From: Usnea hakonensis
Taxonomy: Eukaryota; Ascomycota; Lecanoromycetes; Lecanorales; Parmeliaceae
Length of the DNA: 64,000 nt
NCBI GenBank assembly: GCA_013423325.1
Contig: BLJB01000271.1
Location: 126,820-190,819 of the forward strand
Direction of reading: 5' to 3'
In this document: positions 22,182 through 33,343 of the stretch, piece by piece
How positions within the stretch are numbered: position 1 is the first letter of the stretch
How the letters are laid out: every line of letters begins with the position of its first letter
Made by a program: the position numbers and the translations under genes
The notes under the pieces: generated by a model
Seen by the model: the letters and a program-made list of their open reading frames with translations, nothing else
The model's database searches: none
What the model was told of the DNA's origin: nothing

Positions 22182-22608
22182 GCCCAACAGCAAGGTGAAT
22201 CGGTACTGATCCCGTGTTGACAAGCGACGATGCGATTAATGGGAACTATGGCTCCAGTTGAGATGCGGAAAGCCCTAAGTTTCCTTAGGTAATTGTTAGC
22301 AAAATTACACTAGCTCGAAGTAATTTTACCTAAATACCTAAGTGCAGACCCAACCCTCTCATTCACATGTAGAGGCTTCTCAAGGAATGGAAAACACACA
22401 CGTTATACTTTTGAAAAGAGTTGCCTACAAAAAGTATTATATCCAGTTGCTCTGGAAATCGTAACTATTCCTGAATTCGAGCCATAGAATTTGTGAAGTC
22501 TGAGCTGTGTAAAATGGGGAACGAACTCCGAGTATCTTCTGTTACCTTATGTGATGCAACTCTCCAAGAATTCCCCCATCTCTTGCAAATTTGTAGCTCA
22601 GTACAGGT
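22182..22608. other. Promoter-size gap upstream of the thioesterase gene
   Basis: About 430 bp with no recognised gene. It probably contains the thioesterase promoter and the 5' region of the uncertain plus-strand locus. Confidence 0.35.
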
Positions 22609-24154
22609 ATGACGCCGCCAGTGGTAGGAGTCCATGGACTTGGGGAGCTCGAGCACATTTTTGACAAACATAACCTCAAGCTTAACACTGGCTGCTGCAT
22701 CACCCTCTCTTCTTCTCAAGCTTGCGACTATGATTTTCCCCTGCACATCCGAAACTTAGATGCATTGATCTCTTCTGGTACTTGGGTCGCTGGAACTAAT
22801 AGTCTAAGGCTTCATGTAGAGCTTCTCTTTGACCACATGGCATTATCAGGTTCTACTGTGTCTCAAGCAACCGAGGACATTGGGGTCATGCTTCGCAACG
22901 CAGAGGTGCTCTGATGCTGCTACGCCTTAGAGAAGATGGCTGACTGAGCTATACAGCTCTGGTCGCAACTCTGCCTTGACGCTTCTCTAACCATTAATGG
23001 TTCGAACAGACTTCTCATCTCCTTATCAGTTCGCTCGTCAAGCAGTGCTATGACCAGACCTCCGATATGTGTCCAATCTGTATGCCTGACAGAAATTCGC
23101 ATGACTTTCCAATTCACCAACTGCAGGCGGACTAAAACCCCTTTGAGGGCTCAGGTTGCCGTGTCTGGTAGTGGCGGTCTGCACGAGTTGGTCTCCACGC
23201 ACCCTGTTGAAGATCTTGAAAGAGGGCACTACTCTCAGTTGTCATCGCGAGAAGGGTCTCAAGGTGTTCCGGACAACCTTGCAGAGAGATGCGACCTGCG
23301 GATTCCAAGGACCTTATCAGTCGGCACTTCACCAGAGACCTCTCAAGACAGCGTTTCTTCCAATACGCACTGGGTGCATCCGCTGGACAATCCTACAACA
23401 TGCCGTAGTTACACAGTCCAAGAAGTCGAGCTTGATAGCCTGGTCCAATTGGTGGACTCTTCGCTCCGGAGGATGTTGAGTGACTACCAACCCATCAGAT
23501 CAGGAGGGATTGTCCTTTCAAGCGATGATGGGTTCCTGAAACTTGCCGCCATATCGCCTCTGTTATTTAGCCCTGGTTATGCCAAGGTAGACCCTGTCAC
23601 TGATTTTCACGTCGCTGCTGATGCGTTGACATCAGGCGGTTTCGCAGCGTTTTGGGTTGCTTCCCACGATATCACACACTTTGTCTAGGATCAATTGCCG
23701 TACGAATTCGAGCCGCTTGAGAGAAAAGCTCCACAGACTGCAATTGTCGCCTCAGAGCTATCTGCGCACCAGGGACCGCGACTCAACTGGCGCCACGATC
23801 TCGTCCTTTGTAGAAGCGCGGCTCTGGTTTTTGATACAGAGCAAGCTGATTGACCCTCGCGCTTGCAGAAGCTTAAAGTCATTAAGAAAACCCAATTCAA
23901 CGGGTCTTGGGTTGCACTCGGTGCTTGACGAGCCCCTGGAAGACGCGGGAGATATTATGCTAGACGGGGATGGGGACGAGGCTGAGGCCTCAATGTTCGA
24001 CGCTTACGGCGATTCTATGGAGCTTGATGGCGCAAATGATTTGGATCTTTTCGAGGAGCACTCCCTGGATGGGATCGCGGACGAGCGGGTGGAACCTCTA
24101 GACGACGACTTTCTCAGTGAGCATGCCGAGGGTCAGATTGTGTACGACGCGTGA
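22609..24154 (+). pseudogene. Possible multi-exon hypothetical gene, possibly degenerate
   Basis: A run of plus-strand open frames looks more protein-like than background, but I cannot join them convincingly. Pieces are 22609-22914 (ATG start), an open stretch through 23688 and a frame ending at 24154. The last has a strongly acidic tail ('EDAGDIMLDGDGDEAEASMFD'), and the middle has ordered-looking segments such as 'SLRRMLSDYQPIRSGGIVLSS'. Stops and frame changes lie between them near 22914 and 23688. An intron acceptor TAG near 23687-23690 could bridge the second gap. I recognise no family. It may be an intact spliced gene of unknown type or a decayed one. It converges on the POF1-like gene. 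Confidence 0.35.
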
Positions 24155-24367
24155 GAGCTCATAGCAGAGGCATTGCCGGGCATTTGGATTCGAATTTGGG
24201 GACGAGACAGTATGCTAAGGATTAAGAGTGGGTGCAAGACAGGCTACAGGTCGTCCGAAGATAGGTCAAAATTAGACGGGTCAGTATACCGATGAAGGAA
24301 CTTTTTGAAAGTACAATTTCCACTCGAGCCTGTCTGCTCCTTGACTCAATCCATAATCATAAGCAAC

Positions 24368-25273
24368 TCAGGCCTCGTCGACGTACAATCTCTCATCGAA
24401 GATCCATTTGCCTACCCTCTCTGTCACCAGCTTCATCAATGCCGCCTCATCCCTCCTTTTACTCGCCTCCCTCACCTTGGTAGAGCTGACAATTTCATCA
24501 CCCTCGTTCCTGCCATTCACCAACTCAATTCTCTCCATCCACTCTCCTTTACCACCTTTAGCTTCCATTTCTCCTCTTTGTAGCTTTGTCATATACTCAT
24601 CCTGCTGCTCGGTCGCTCCCCATGCATCACCAGTCCTCGTCGTAACTCTGACTCGATGCTTCTGGAAAAGCGTCTCTAATGGGGCTAAGGTGTGGTCGTG
24701 GGGATAGTATTTGGTATCCAACAATCTAAGAAGCGTATCAAAGCCCGTCAGGTGGACCTGCTCAACGGACTCCTCCGCTCCTGCATCATCTATGGCAAAG
24801 TAATGCCCGCATTCCTCAATCACCCTTGCCTTGTCCACGAAGCGAGCCTCCTTGGTGACGCCTACATCGATGACAACACTTTGACGACCGGCCTCAGCTT
24901 TGAATTCCTCTACCATTGCCTCTGCGAAGATAGTCATCATGGCAAGTCTTTGCTCAAAGGCGGCCGGCTTCGGCGCCTTGTCCGCATTCTGGGTCGCGAG
25001 AAGCAGTAGCAGCCTTTTTGACCCGGCTTTTGGTCCGTCATTTAATAAAGCAGAAGTACATATGCGGAGATGGGCGCGCGTGGGTGGATTGAAAGAAGAA
25101 TCGAGAACGTAGAGTGTGTTGGGTGAGCTGGAGGGTTTTACAGGGGCATGGGGTATAGTGCACAGGATTTCTAAGGGTTTTGATGAGGTGGAGAAGGCTT
25201 GGAGGGTGCGTTGAATGGCGCGGAGATCAGGCATTTCATTTGGAAAAGGCGCGTTGTCGCTAAGAGACGGCAT
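24368..25273 (-). CDS. Nicotinamide mononucleotide adenylyltransferase-like protein (POF1-like)
   Basis: Single-exon ATG frame of 301 aa. It has the cytidylyltransferase-like nucleotidyltransferase fold signatures: 'YVLDSSFNPPTRAHLRI' near residue 55 (nucleotide-binding loop with TxxH-like 'TRAH') and 'EIVSSTKVREASKR' near the C-terminus (the ISSTKxR-type motif). 'LTGFDTLLRLLDTKYYP' is typical of the fungal Pof1/NMNAT branch. The expected reaction is transfer of AMP to a mononucleotide such as NMN in NAD salvage. Yeast Pof1 has also been linked to ER-associated degradation, so the physiological role is less certain than the fold. Length fits the fungal family. Confidence 0.85.
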   Translation of the reverse strand: MPSLSDNAPFPNEMPDLRAIQRTLQAFSTSSKPLEILCTIPHAPVKPSSSPNTLYVLDSSFNPPTRAHLRICTSALLNDGPKAGSKRLLLLLATQNADKAPKPAAFEQRLAMMTIFAEAMVEEFKAEAGRQSVVIDVGVTKEARFVDKARVIEECGHYFAIDDAGAEESVEQVHLTGFDTLLRLLDTKYYPHDHTLAPLETLFQKHRVRVTTRTGDAWGATEQQDEYMTKLQRGEMEAKGGKGEWMERIELVNGRNEGDEIVSSTKVREASKRRDEAALMKLVTERVGKWIFDERLYVDEA

Positions 25274-26414
25274 ACTCGTACTTCGGGGACAGGAGACGGG
25301 AGATGAATGATGTGGGAGGAGGCATTTCCGGTGAGTAGAAGAAAAGAGAAAAGCCGCCGCTGCGTCATCGATTCACGAAATGATTACCTACTATTTGCAT
25401 TGTAATTTACTTTGACCTTTGCCTACGTCATTGTTGTCTCCACATTTCGAATTGCATCTTATTTCGAATTGAGGCTATACGCATGCCTGCTTATCTTCGC
25501 AGCACTAATTACTGCCGTCCATGTTTTATTGCATGTTTTTACCAAATTTCGTTCAACTTTGAAGGGTACGAAAGCGCAATCTAACTTTGAAACCGCCAGC
25601 AACAATAAGGCTTCGAGGGAGGATCGGTGAACCTTCAGATGGCCGAGAATGCAAAATTGGGTTCAAAGACTTGGAGACTGCAAGGACCGCAAGGATGGAG
25701 GACCCCAAGTTTCAAGTCATAAGATTGAGACTCCCCGCTCCGCTATCCTTTCACCGCCACCACCCGCAGTGACACCTGCGCAATTCCTCTGATCCTCGGA
25801 CATGAGCAGAAGAAGCTGCCAGCTTCAGCCTTGGCTTTCTGATTGCGCTCGAATAAGAACAATTAACGATCATGGAGAAGGACAAGAAGATGGTCTATAA
25901 GATGCCTTGCATATTATTGACCAACACTCCAATCAAATGAGTGTTGTGTATCACGCTAATGCAGGCAGCCGCAATCTCCACGGCATCGTGGATTCGTGGA
26001 GATGTAATTTGTTCCTGCGTTGGTGCCCCTGATGCTAGTATATCCAATGATCCCGGTTCACACTTTTCTACTCCTGAACCTTATTTACCTTCTTTCTCTC
26101 TCTCTCTACACGCCTTCACCTCTCCCCTTCTCACTTCTTTTGCACACTCCTAACTCTTTCTCTCCACCTTCGTTTCTTTTTGCTGTCCTTTGCTGTCCTT
26201 TGCTTTCTTCAACATTCTTTTATAGTCTCCAGTCACTCGTTTGCGACTTGTTTTCGCACCACACTCTTTAGGCCTTACGATTTGCACCAACGAGAATACC
26301 AGCAACAAAAAGTTTTACTCTCAAAATTTCCAGTAACTCAGCAAGCAACAATTGACGTAAACGGATCACAAAACTAGAAAACAAGTCCGTTCCAAGCAGC
26401 CGACATCTTTGAAT
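25274..26414. other. Intergenic and promoter region of wall-protein gene
   Basis: No gene is supported. The last 350 bp before the ATG at 26415 are rich in C and T on the plus strand, including a CTTTGCTGTC word repeated near 26180-26205. This is common in promoters and 5' UTRs of highly expressed fungal genes, which is inference here. Confidence 0.4.
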
Positions 26415-27663
26415 ATGCTCAGCAAACTTGCTATTGCGTGTGTGGCGGCGTTGGCTGTTGTTGCTCAAGCGGCCGGTCATAAACACCACCCACGTAGCCA
26501 CAATGGGACATACACACACCACCCTTTCCCTGGTCATGACCTCCAGCCTTCAGGTCATCAAGGGACTTCTGCAGGTTTCCCTGGTGAGGCCGGAGCGAGC
26601 AGCGGTGGTGCTCCATATCCTACTGGTACCGGCGGGTCGTCTCTACTCAGCACTGGCGCCGTTGCTCCCCTCCTCACCACTGGCGCAGTGCCTACATACA
26701 CAACCACTAAAATAGTGACTAAATTGATCACGTACTGCCCGGGACCTACCACCCTCACTCAGAATGGCAAGACGTATACTGCCACTGCGGTATATAACCA
26801 CTAGCCGTACGATCGTCCTTCTTTACTAATGGGTCTAGGAAACGACGCTTACTATCTCTGAGTGTCCTTGCACATCCACATATACCACCACTGGCTTTCC
26901 ATCTCCGACTCAAGCCGGAGACACGACCTTGACCTACGTTCTTGGCACGGGTACCTCGACTACTACCGTAGTCACAACTATTCACAATACAGCCTACCAA
27001 ACCAACTACAACGTGAGTACATTTGACTCCCATTTCGCATAAAATTGGCTAAAAAATCTTAGACCGTATACGCGACTGCAAGTCAGTCTGGCGAGGCTGA
27101 TGAGAACGGTGCTAGTGGCGTCCACACAGGTTACGTAACAGTCCGCAATACGATACAGTCTACTATCTATGTCTCTGCTTCCTCCACTGCTAGCAGCGCG
27201 CCTGGCGGGCCCAATGAGGCAGGTGCCGCTACTTCAACCTGCGCAGCTCCCGTCACTGTCACTGTCACTGGTCCCGAGCAGACCGTTACTGTGGTAAGCT
27301 CACCAAAGATATGACTTCTACAAGCCTCTGATCACTAATACACCCAAGACTGCTACCCCAACCCCTGGCTCCGGCCAATCTCCATCTTCTGCAGTTGTTG
27401 GAGTCCCGGTGACCTCCGCTCTGCTCTCGTCCAGTGCCCCCTACGGCTTGAACAACGGTACTCAGCCCATTGGAACGGCCGCATCCACTGGCTTCTTGAC
27501 GAGACCATCAGCCAGCTTCACTCGCAAATGCTCTTCGGGCATCGCACCATCGTCGGGTATCCTGCCGACTTCAAGTGCCGGGTTTGCTGGCTCCACACCC
27601 TCCTCAAGCGGCTTTGTTGGGCCGTCTGTGATGGCTTCGGTATCGATGCACGCTTATGACTAA
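26415..27663 (+). CDS. Secreted Ser/Thr-rich wall-type protein with CPCT motif
   Basis: Four exons: 26415-26789, 26839-27012, 27063-27293 and 27349-27663, giving 364 aa. All three introns are in phase 0 and 49-55 nt long. A clear signal peptide starts the protein ('MLSKLAIACVAALAVVAQAAG'). A His-rich and Gly-rich region follows, then Thr-rich repeats around 'TTKIVTKLITYCPGPTTLTQNG' and 'TLTISECPCTSTYTTT', and a Ser/Gly-rich tail. The 'YCPGPTT' and 'ECPCT' pieces resemble fungal extracellular glycoproteins of the adhesin and wall class. The C-terminus lacks a hydrophobic GPI-addition tail, so it may be secreted or wall-bound by other means. Phase-0 introns dividing repeat-like modules suggest growth by exon duplication. 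No catalytic domain was seen. Confidence 0.8.
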
Positions 27664-28369
27664 ACTTCTACGCCTGGATCTGGTAATTCAGCGCCCTGAT
27701 CATTTTGAAAGCATTTGAAACCGCGATTCTGTGGCTTCCGTTCTTGTATTCACATTCTTGATATCCCTTTAGCATCTGGAGAGGCAAGCATGCGAAAAAA
27801 TCACATTGATGGTATATAGATGAGACAAGCATGACTGTCGAATTCAGCACTTCAAGATGATTGCGAGTCATCTGGCCACGGATTCTCTGGCAAACTCCGC
27901 TTCCTTCTTAGACCGTTCTCCAGGGCAAATCCATCTAAGATTACCTCGTTCTGTCCGTCGTAGAGCCTACTAGCCATTGTATCATAGCTTTGGATAGATG
28001 CATCAGTTACCGAAGTTGAGTAACCTATACAGTAAGCCTAACAAGCGGAGGTAGTGATATCGTTATGGTAATGATTAAGGGATTTCACCATCCACCTCTG
28101 TTGCTTCATTAATTTCTGTCGTTTCGATAAGCAACGAAGACCTGCATGCCGCTAAGCGCGCGGCACGGATTTCTGTGCTGCGCCCCTTTTTTCCCTCTAC
28201 ACCTGTAAAGCAGTATGCATGTACTCTCATTCGGTTAGATTAAGACTTTGAAGCTCGCATGATTTGCCGTAGATGATGGAGTACCTACGCTTCTTTGACA
28301 GATAGAATAGTGCTAGCTTTTGACCTATTCCTCCCATTATTCCCTCGCTTTACTACTTTATGTCTAAAA
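27664..28369. other. Intergenic stretch of about 700 bp
   Basis: I see no gene here. It contains the 3' end of the wall-protein gene and the upstream region of the acyltransferase gene. Confidence 0.4.
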
Positions 28370-29788
28370 ATGGCCACGACCCAGTTCCCATTCTCTCCTT
28401 TCATCTATTTACCTATCCAGCTATCTCTCATTGCTGCACTGATAGCCTTCAGCTCTCCAACGTCGTTTCTTAGGCCCTGTCTTCTCCCCATACTTGTCAT
28501 TTGCAACTATGCCCTGCTGTCAACGTACTCCGTTTATATTACGCGAACACCATGGATCGCTTTTGTCTCTGGAGCAACGCTCGGTCAGCTCTTGGATTAT
28601 GTTGAAAAATTGCTATTAAGTCAATGGAGCTATGAACAGTACGGGCCTAAAACGCGGATCGTGGTAACGCCAAAGACGGAGAAGGCTTGGGACAACATCA
28701 ACTTCTCGAACAGACAGAGCAAACCAGCAGACTCCATCTTGGACCGTCTCAAGTTTGGATTCTGGGTCGCTTCGTCGAATCGTTATATCGCCTCTCCTTA
28801 TCAATCTCGTAATGTTCCGCCTTACTCATACTCTGACCCTTCTTTTGTTCCCACTCGCTCAGACTTTCTCCTCAAAAGGGCATTGATTCTAGTTGCATGC
28901 TACTTGATCATCGATCTCTTGGCCCAAGGTGAACAGCCTGACAAAAATCCAACTTTATACGGTGCGAATCGTGTATGTTTTTTCACAAGGCTAGATGATG
29001 TGACCATTGAAGAATTGATCACGAGAACCATTACCAGCGTGCTTTACTGGGTTGCTGGGTACTTTGTGGTACAAGGATACTATACGGGCTTGGCTTGGCT
29101 TTCTGTAGCCTCTGGCTTTGACCGTCCAGAGCTATGGAGGCCGAATTTTGGACCCTTGAGCCAAGTATACACGATTCGCGGGTTTTGGGGGTAAGCTTAT
29201 ACTTTCCTCGCTTTGGTCATTCAGGAGCATCTCTTCTGAATTCCTTTTACTCTCTACGATCTCCCGCTGGCCACGTCGAGACTGAACATTGGACTAATCC
29301 TTTCATCTTGTCTTCGTCAAAGCCTCTTCTGGCACCAATTCATGCGCAAGAGATTCACTAAATCTGCCCGCTACATCACATTCTGCATCCTCGGTCTCCC
29401 GCGACCCTCTTCCACCCACTCGCAATTTTGGAAGTTGCTAGCGAGGTATACGGAATTATTTTTCGTATTCCTCATCTCTGGCATTCTCCACCACGCCACC
29501 GAGGTTGCGCAAGGTCTGTCATGGTCTGAAAGTGGTGCCACAACTTTCTTCGTAATGATGGCCACGGGGGTCATAGCCGAAGACACCGTCCAGTGGGCAT
29601 TTTACCACTTGTTAGTAGGAAATGAGAAGAGGGGGAGATGGTGGGGAAAAGTAATTGGGTATGTGTGGGTCCTGGGCTTCTTTACGTACGCAACGCCCTT
29701 TTGGGCATATCCGAGTCTGAGGAAGAATACTGTGGATTCGAATAATGGGGTCCTGCCTGTTAGTCTGATAAGGATGTTGAAGGAGTAG
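28370..29788 (+). CDS. Wax-synthase-domain membrane acyltransferase (MBOAT_2 type)
   Basis: Two exons, 28370-29190 and 29323-29788, giving 428 aa. The 132-nt intron has GTAAGC and AAG ends. The start is the ATG in 'MATTQFPFSPFIYLP'; an upstream open TTG frame is ignored. Many hydrophobic segments suggest 7-8 TM helices. Diagnostic sequence is 'FGPLSQVYTIRGFWGLFWHQFMRK' across the splice joint and 'LISGILHHATEVAQG', whose His pair matches the proposed catalytic His of wax-synthase-like acyltransferases. Fungal members often O-acetylate terpenoid or other secondary metabolites. This copy has no adjacent biosynthetic genes and is 28 kb from the GGPPS/P450 group, so the substrate is unknown. Confidence 0.85.
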
Positions 29789-30529
29789 CAAGGCAGGTAG
29801 ACTAAACGGTCTTGGCAGCGATCGATCCCACCTTTATCACTTTTATTAGCCCTAGAAGGTCTAACATTCAGAGGTCAGATTCCTTCTTTTCAGCGGTCTA
29901 GCATAAAGAGTGGAGTTTCTGGATCAAGAACTGGCTGCCGGGCAACTCAACAAGATTTAGCGCTGCAGAGCTTCATCCCTTGGAGGAAACAGCTCTTACG
30001 TCAAAAGTATAGAGTACAATGACTTCAAATCAATCCATAATTTCCCAGTGCAAAAGCATATCGTGGAGATGCACCTGCCCATTTCTTTGCTCCCCCACTT
30101 TAACCCACCCAACTCAGTTCCTAGTAGCCGGAGAATCTGTAGCGCCGAATTCCGGCCTGTCCCTCGGCTCCCTTCGGTCATATGCTCGAACGTGCTACTC
30201 TATTGTCTTACCAGCCTCCTCCATTCTTTACAAATCAAGCATCTATCGGCGTTCGATCAAGTCGTATCTGTTTCTGTATAGTAATCATCTGTTATCTTGC
30301 CATCCTTCTTTCGGATTGAGTCACGTTCTTGCGCCTCACTTTCATCACTCATTACTCCTCTCGTGCCTACTGCAAACGGACAGGCACAACGCCGCTTCGA
30401 TCTCAACCAAAATCTCAGCAACGCGGTACTTCAGTATACTGCCTTCACTATCTCGCTCTCTCGCCATTGCACTCTACCTCGCCACAATTGCGATTGCGCT
30501 TTTGGACGGAATCGCTGAAACCCGTCATC
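29789..30529. other. 5' region of the TCP11 gene
   Basis: About 740 bp with no separate gene. The reading frame of the next gene is open back to 30329 but has no in-frame ATG before 30530. The C/T-rich sequence near 30200-30480 is probably promoter or 5' UTR. Confidence 0.4.
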
Positions 30530-33343
30530 ATGCGCGACGACCCATACTCGTCAGATTTGGGATGCGATGACCTGGAACCGACCCACCACATGATATCGGA
30601 AGAAACACAAGATTCTATCATGTCTTCCGACGGCGAAGTAACTGGCATGTATAGCCCACCTGGCCGCATAGCATCGCGAATCTACAAATCTACTTCGACC
30701 CGCCGAAAATCGTCAGCTGCATCATCCCGTCTGAACTCCATGTCCTCACACCACTCAAGTCGTTCCGCACGATCGGCTCATGGTGGACCTCAGAGTTCTC
30801 ACATTGCCCAACATCTCCGACGGGCGTCTATAATAGAGAGCCGTAAAGCTAAAGCAGCAGACAGAAACGCACATGCTGAGAAGGTCAGGCTTCGAGCAGC
30901 TATGAACAAAGCGGCTCCACGAACTACTACCAATAGCGAAGAGCGCGCGATTGCCGCCCAGCAAGCAAGGGAACGGTACCTTGCCCAGGTCAAGGCCAAT
31001 TGCGCTGAAGAGGTCAAGCGATCGAAACGAGTGGCCGAAGAACAGCGAGAGAAAAGGGCCGCTGAACACCTAAAGCTTAAGGAGGACGTGGAAGAAAGGC
31101 ATGCAGAAGCCGAGAAAAGAAAGACTCTCCTGCTACAGAGTCAGCGGCGCTCAAGGACGACTAGTTTGCCGTCTGTTGAGGAGAAAAAGATCGTACCCTA
31201 CGTATGGAAACCTAAGAACCATGACCAAGCGGCGCGAATCATACAACGCGCATGGCGAAACTGGCAGCGCAGGTCCACGATACAAAACTTCCTTCGACTT
31301 GGTCTGACCGTTGAAGCGGTTCAGAAAACAACCTTCGAAGACGTTGGGGTGCTACTAAATCAGGAAAATGTGCTCTCGTGCACAACAAAAATGCTGAAGC
31401 TTTGTGGACTCAAGGATATGGGAGATGACGATGCGGCCGAGAAGGCGGCCGTTCGAACGTTTTTGAGTTCCTTTCTTATCTTAGGTCATCCAGCTCAAGT
31501 GCTGAGCAAGGAAGGCGAGCAGGAACAGGATCTTGTAGACAAGGCGAAAGGACTTCTCCTTCATTTTGACCGTATCATCGACAGCTCCTCAGATCCGAGC
31601 CAATCAGCGCTATCAGCTCAACTAGCAGAGCTCTCAGAAGCATACGCCTCCTTTCAAGCAGCTTTTGCTGCTTGGAAAGCGCACGACTCCTCATATCTGG
31701 TGTCTAATATGATTGCGCAATTCGTTGAGCTTGACGCTATTTGGCAAACAGTCAAAGACGACAAGGACGGTGCGGTGGCTGCAGACTACAAGGAAGGCAT
31801 CCAGCAGAACCAGACTTTGGTACTCGTTCGACTCAAAAGACTTGCGGGTCCAGACAACGCAATGAAGATGATCAAACAAGCAATTCGAGCAAGAAGGAAG
31901 ACAAGCTCGAAGAAGCAGCCTGCTCCTGACAACAAGCCGAGGGCTGCGCCAGTTGATCAGACAGACTCCTCGAGCGTACGGGTCATGCCAGCAGTGTCCA
32001 CACCAAGTCTGGCGGAACCTCCATTTAGGGTTGCAAAAGGAGACACGAGGCAGAACATTGGTGCTCCAACGCTGCTGCCGGATAATCGACATATTCTGCA
32101 TGAGCTTGCGATCAACAAAGAGTTCAAAGTCGACCTGCAGCCACGTATCGACATACGTGACAATCTTATCGACACCGTCTCAAAAAGCATGCAGCAAGGC
32201 CTTGATGCTGCAGAGGGGGAAAATTGGGTACCTGCTGTAGCGAAGGTGATCTACGAGAAACTTCTCCGGTTATTGACACCGGGCAACTCGCTTCACGTCT
32301 TGATCTCCGAAACGCTCGATCCTACTATGATCGCAAATCAAGTCAAGAATGGAGCTTTTTCCTACGACAAATTCTTTTCTTTCATGAACACCATCCTACC
32401 CAAACTGTGTGCACCTGTCCGAGACCAGGATGTCAAGGACCTTGCCGAAAACCCGAGCCATGATCCTATCAGGCAGCTGGCGAGGCTCTATTATGTTATC
32501 GATTTGCTCTTGTTTGATCACATGAATTTCATGCTCCAAAGATTTGGACCGACGCTTATCGATGGATCTGTGGAATATGAGAAAAAATGTTTTCTGACAC
32601 GGCTGGAAAACCAATTTCCTGTGAAGACACTAAGATGGTGGAGAGCAGCAGTGGCCAAGACAAAGGAGGAGCCGTCCAGGCGAGCAGTTGAGGAGAATTC
32701 GAGCCCAGCAGCTAGAATTACAGTTGATAGGATATATATGCACGGACTCGTTGATCTCGCCATCAGGACGAACGACCTACAAGACGTAGAGATTCCCGAA
32801 ACCCTCGAGCTCGACACTGATCGTCTCGCACGAATTCGCTCAGACATCCTCCGCTTAATCACAGTATCATCGATCCTTCTTACTGCCAAGAATCTTCTCA
32901 GGCGCGATGTACGGTCCCTTTGGAAGCTTGAGAATCAGCGGATGTGGGATTTGCCACTCTCGTCATCGCCGGCGGCGGTCGTCTCCATCGTTGAATCTCG
33001 TTACGCCCTCCCGCCGACGACTAAACAACAACTCATGGGCACGATAACGCGTCTGCTCACAGATGCTCGAGCAGGACAGGTCAATCACCCCGTGATGAAA
33101 GTGCTTCTGAAGAAAATCCATGCCCATGTCCTCGCTCGACTTGCGGCATCGAGTGCGGAAGAACGCATTCGGACGAGTACTACCGCCAATGAGGTTCTAG
33201 GATCGAGCGGGATGCCGGAGTCTGTGGCAAGGATCGGCGAACTCGTACAAGAGCTGGGTAGGGTGGCAGATGTGGATCGGGAGGCTCACGGCAAATGGTA
33301 CGATGAGGTTGCCAATAGAGTTAGCGAGGAGTCCAGTGAGTGA
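30530..33343 (+). CDS. T-complex protein 11 (TCP11/SOK1) family protein
   Basis: Single-exon gene of 937 aa from the ATG in 'MRDDPYSSDLG'. A Ser-rich N-terminus (residues 1-110) precedes a long charged helix or coiled coil (about 110-215: 'RERYLAQVKANCAEEVKRSKRVAEEQ'). An IQ-like motif lies near residue 235 ('AARIIQRAWRNWQRR'), which could bind calmodulin. The C-terminal half carries the TCP11 domain, with 'WVPAVAKVIYEKLLRLLTPG', 'QLARLYYVIDLLLFDHMNFML' and 'YEKKCFLTRLENQFP'. Yeast Sok1 is a family member linked to cAMP/PKA signalling as a suppressor of PKA loss; the biochemical role is unclear. Length fits fungal homologs. Confidence 0.85.
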   Translation: MRDDPYSSDLGCDDLEPTHHMISEETQDSIMSSDGEVTGMYSPPGRIASRIYKSTSTRRKSSAASSRLNSMSSHHSSRSARSAHGGPQSSHIAQHLRRASIIESRKAKAADRNAHAEKVRLRAAMNKAAPRTTTNSEERAIAAQQARERYLAQVKANCAEEVKRSKRVAEEQREKRAAEHLKLKEDVEERHAEAEKRKTLLLQSQRRSRTTSLPSVEEKKIVPYVWKPKNHDQAARIIQRAWRNWQRRSTIQNFLRLGLTVEAVQKTTFEDVGVLLNQENVLSCTTKMLKLCGLKDMGDDDAAEKAAVRTFLSSFLILGHPAQVLSKEGEQEQDLVDKAKGLLLHFDRIIDSSSDPSQSALSAQLAELSEAYASFQAAFAAWKAHDSSYLVSNMIAQFVELDAIWQTVKDDKDGAVAADYKEGIQQNQTLVLVRLKRLAGPDNAMKMIKQAIRARRKTSSKKQPAPDNKPRAAPVDQTDSSSVRVMPAVSTPSLAEPPFRVAKGDTRQNIGAPTLLPDNRHILHELAINKEFKVDLQPRIDIRDNLIDTVSKSMQQGLDAAEGENWVPAVAKVIYEKLLRLLTPGNSLHVLISETLDPTMIANQVKNGAFSYDKFFSFMNTILPKLCAPVRDQDVKDLAENPSHDPIRQLARLYYVIDLLLFDHMNFMLQRFGPTLIDGSVEYEKKCFLTRLENQFPVKTLRWWRAAVAKTKEEPSRRAVEENSSPAARITVDRIYMHGLVDLAIRTNDLQDVEIPETLELDTDRLARIRSDILRLITVSSILLTAKNLLRRDVRSLWKLENQRMWDLPLSSSPAAVVSIVESRYALPPTTKQQLMGTITRLLTDARAGQVNHPVMKVLLKKIHAHVLARLAASSAEERIRTSTTANEVLGSSGMPESVARIGELVQELGRVADVDREAHGKWYDEVANRVSEESSE

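Noticed and set aside
22997..23007. GGTTCGAAC-like words here and at other sites resembling a tRNA B box
   Set aside because: No matching A box, acceptor stem or cloverleaf could be built. No tRNA gene is supported in the window.
25412..25630. Hydrophobic 72-codon frame upstream of the wall-protein gene
   Set aside because: It begins at a TTG and has no in-frame ATG early. Composition is AT-rich and non-coding in character.
28370..29788. Membership of the acyltransferase in the GGPPS/P450 group
   Set aside because: It is separated by about 28 kb that includes housekeeping genes, so no cluster link is supported.
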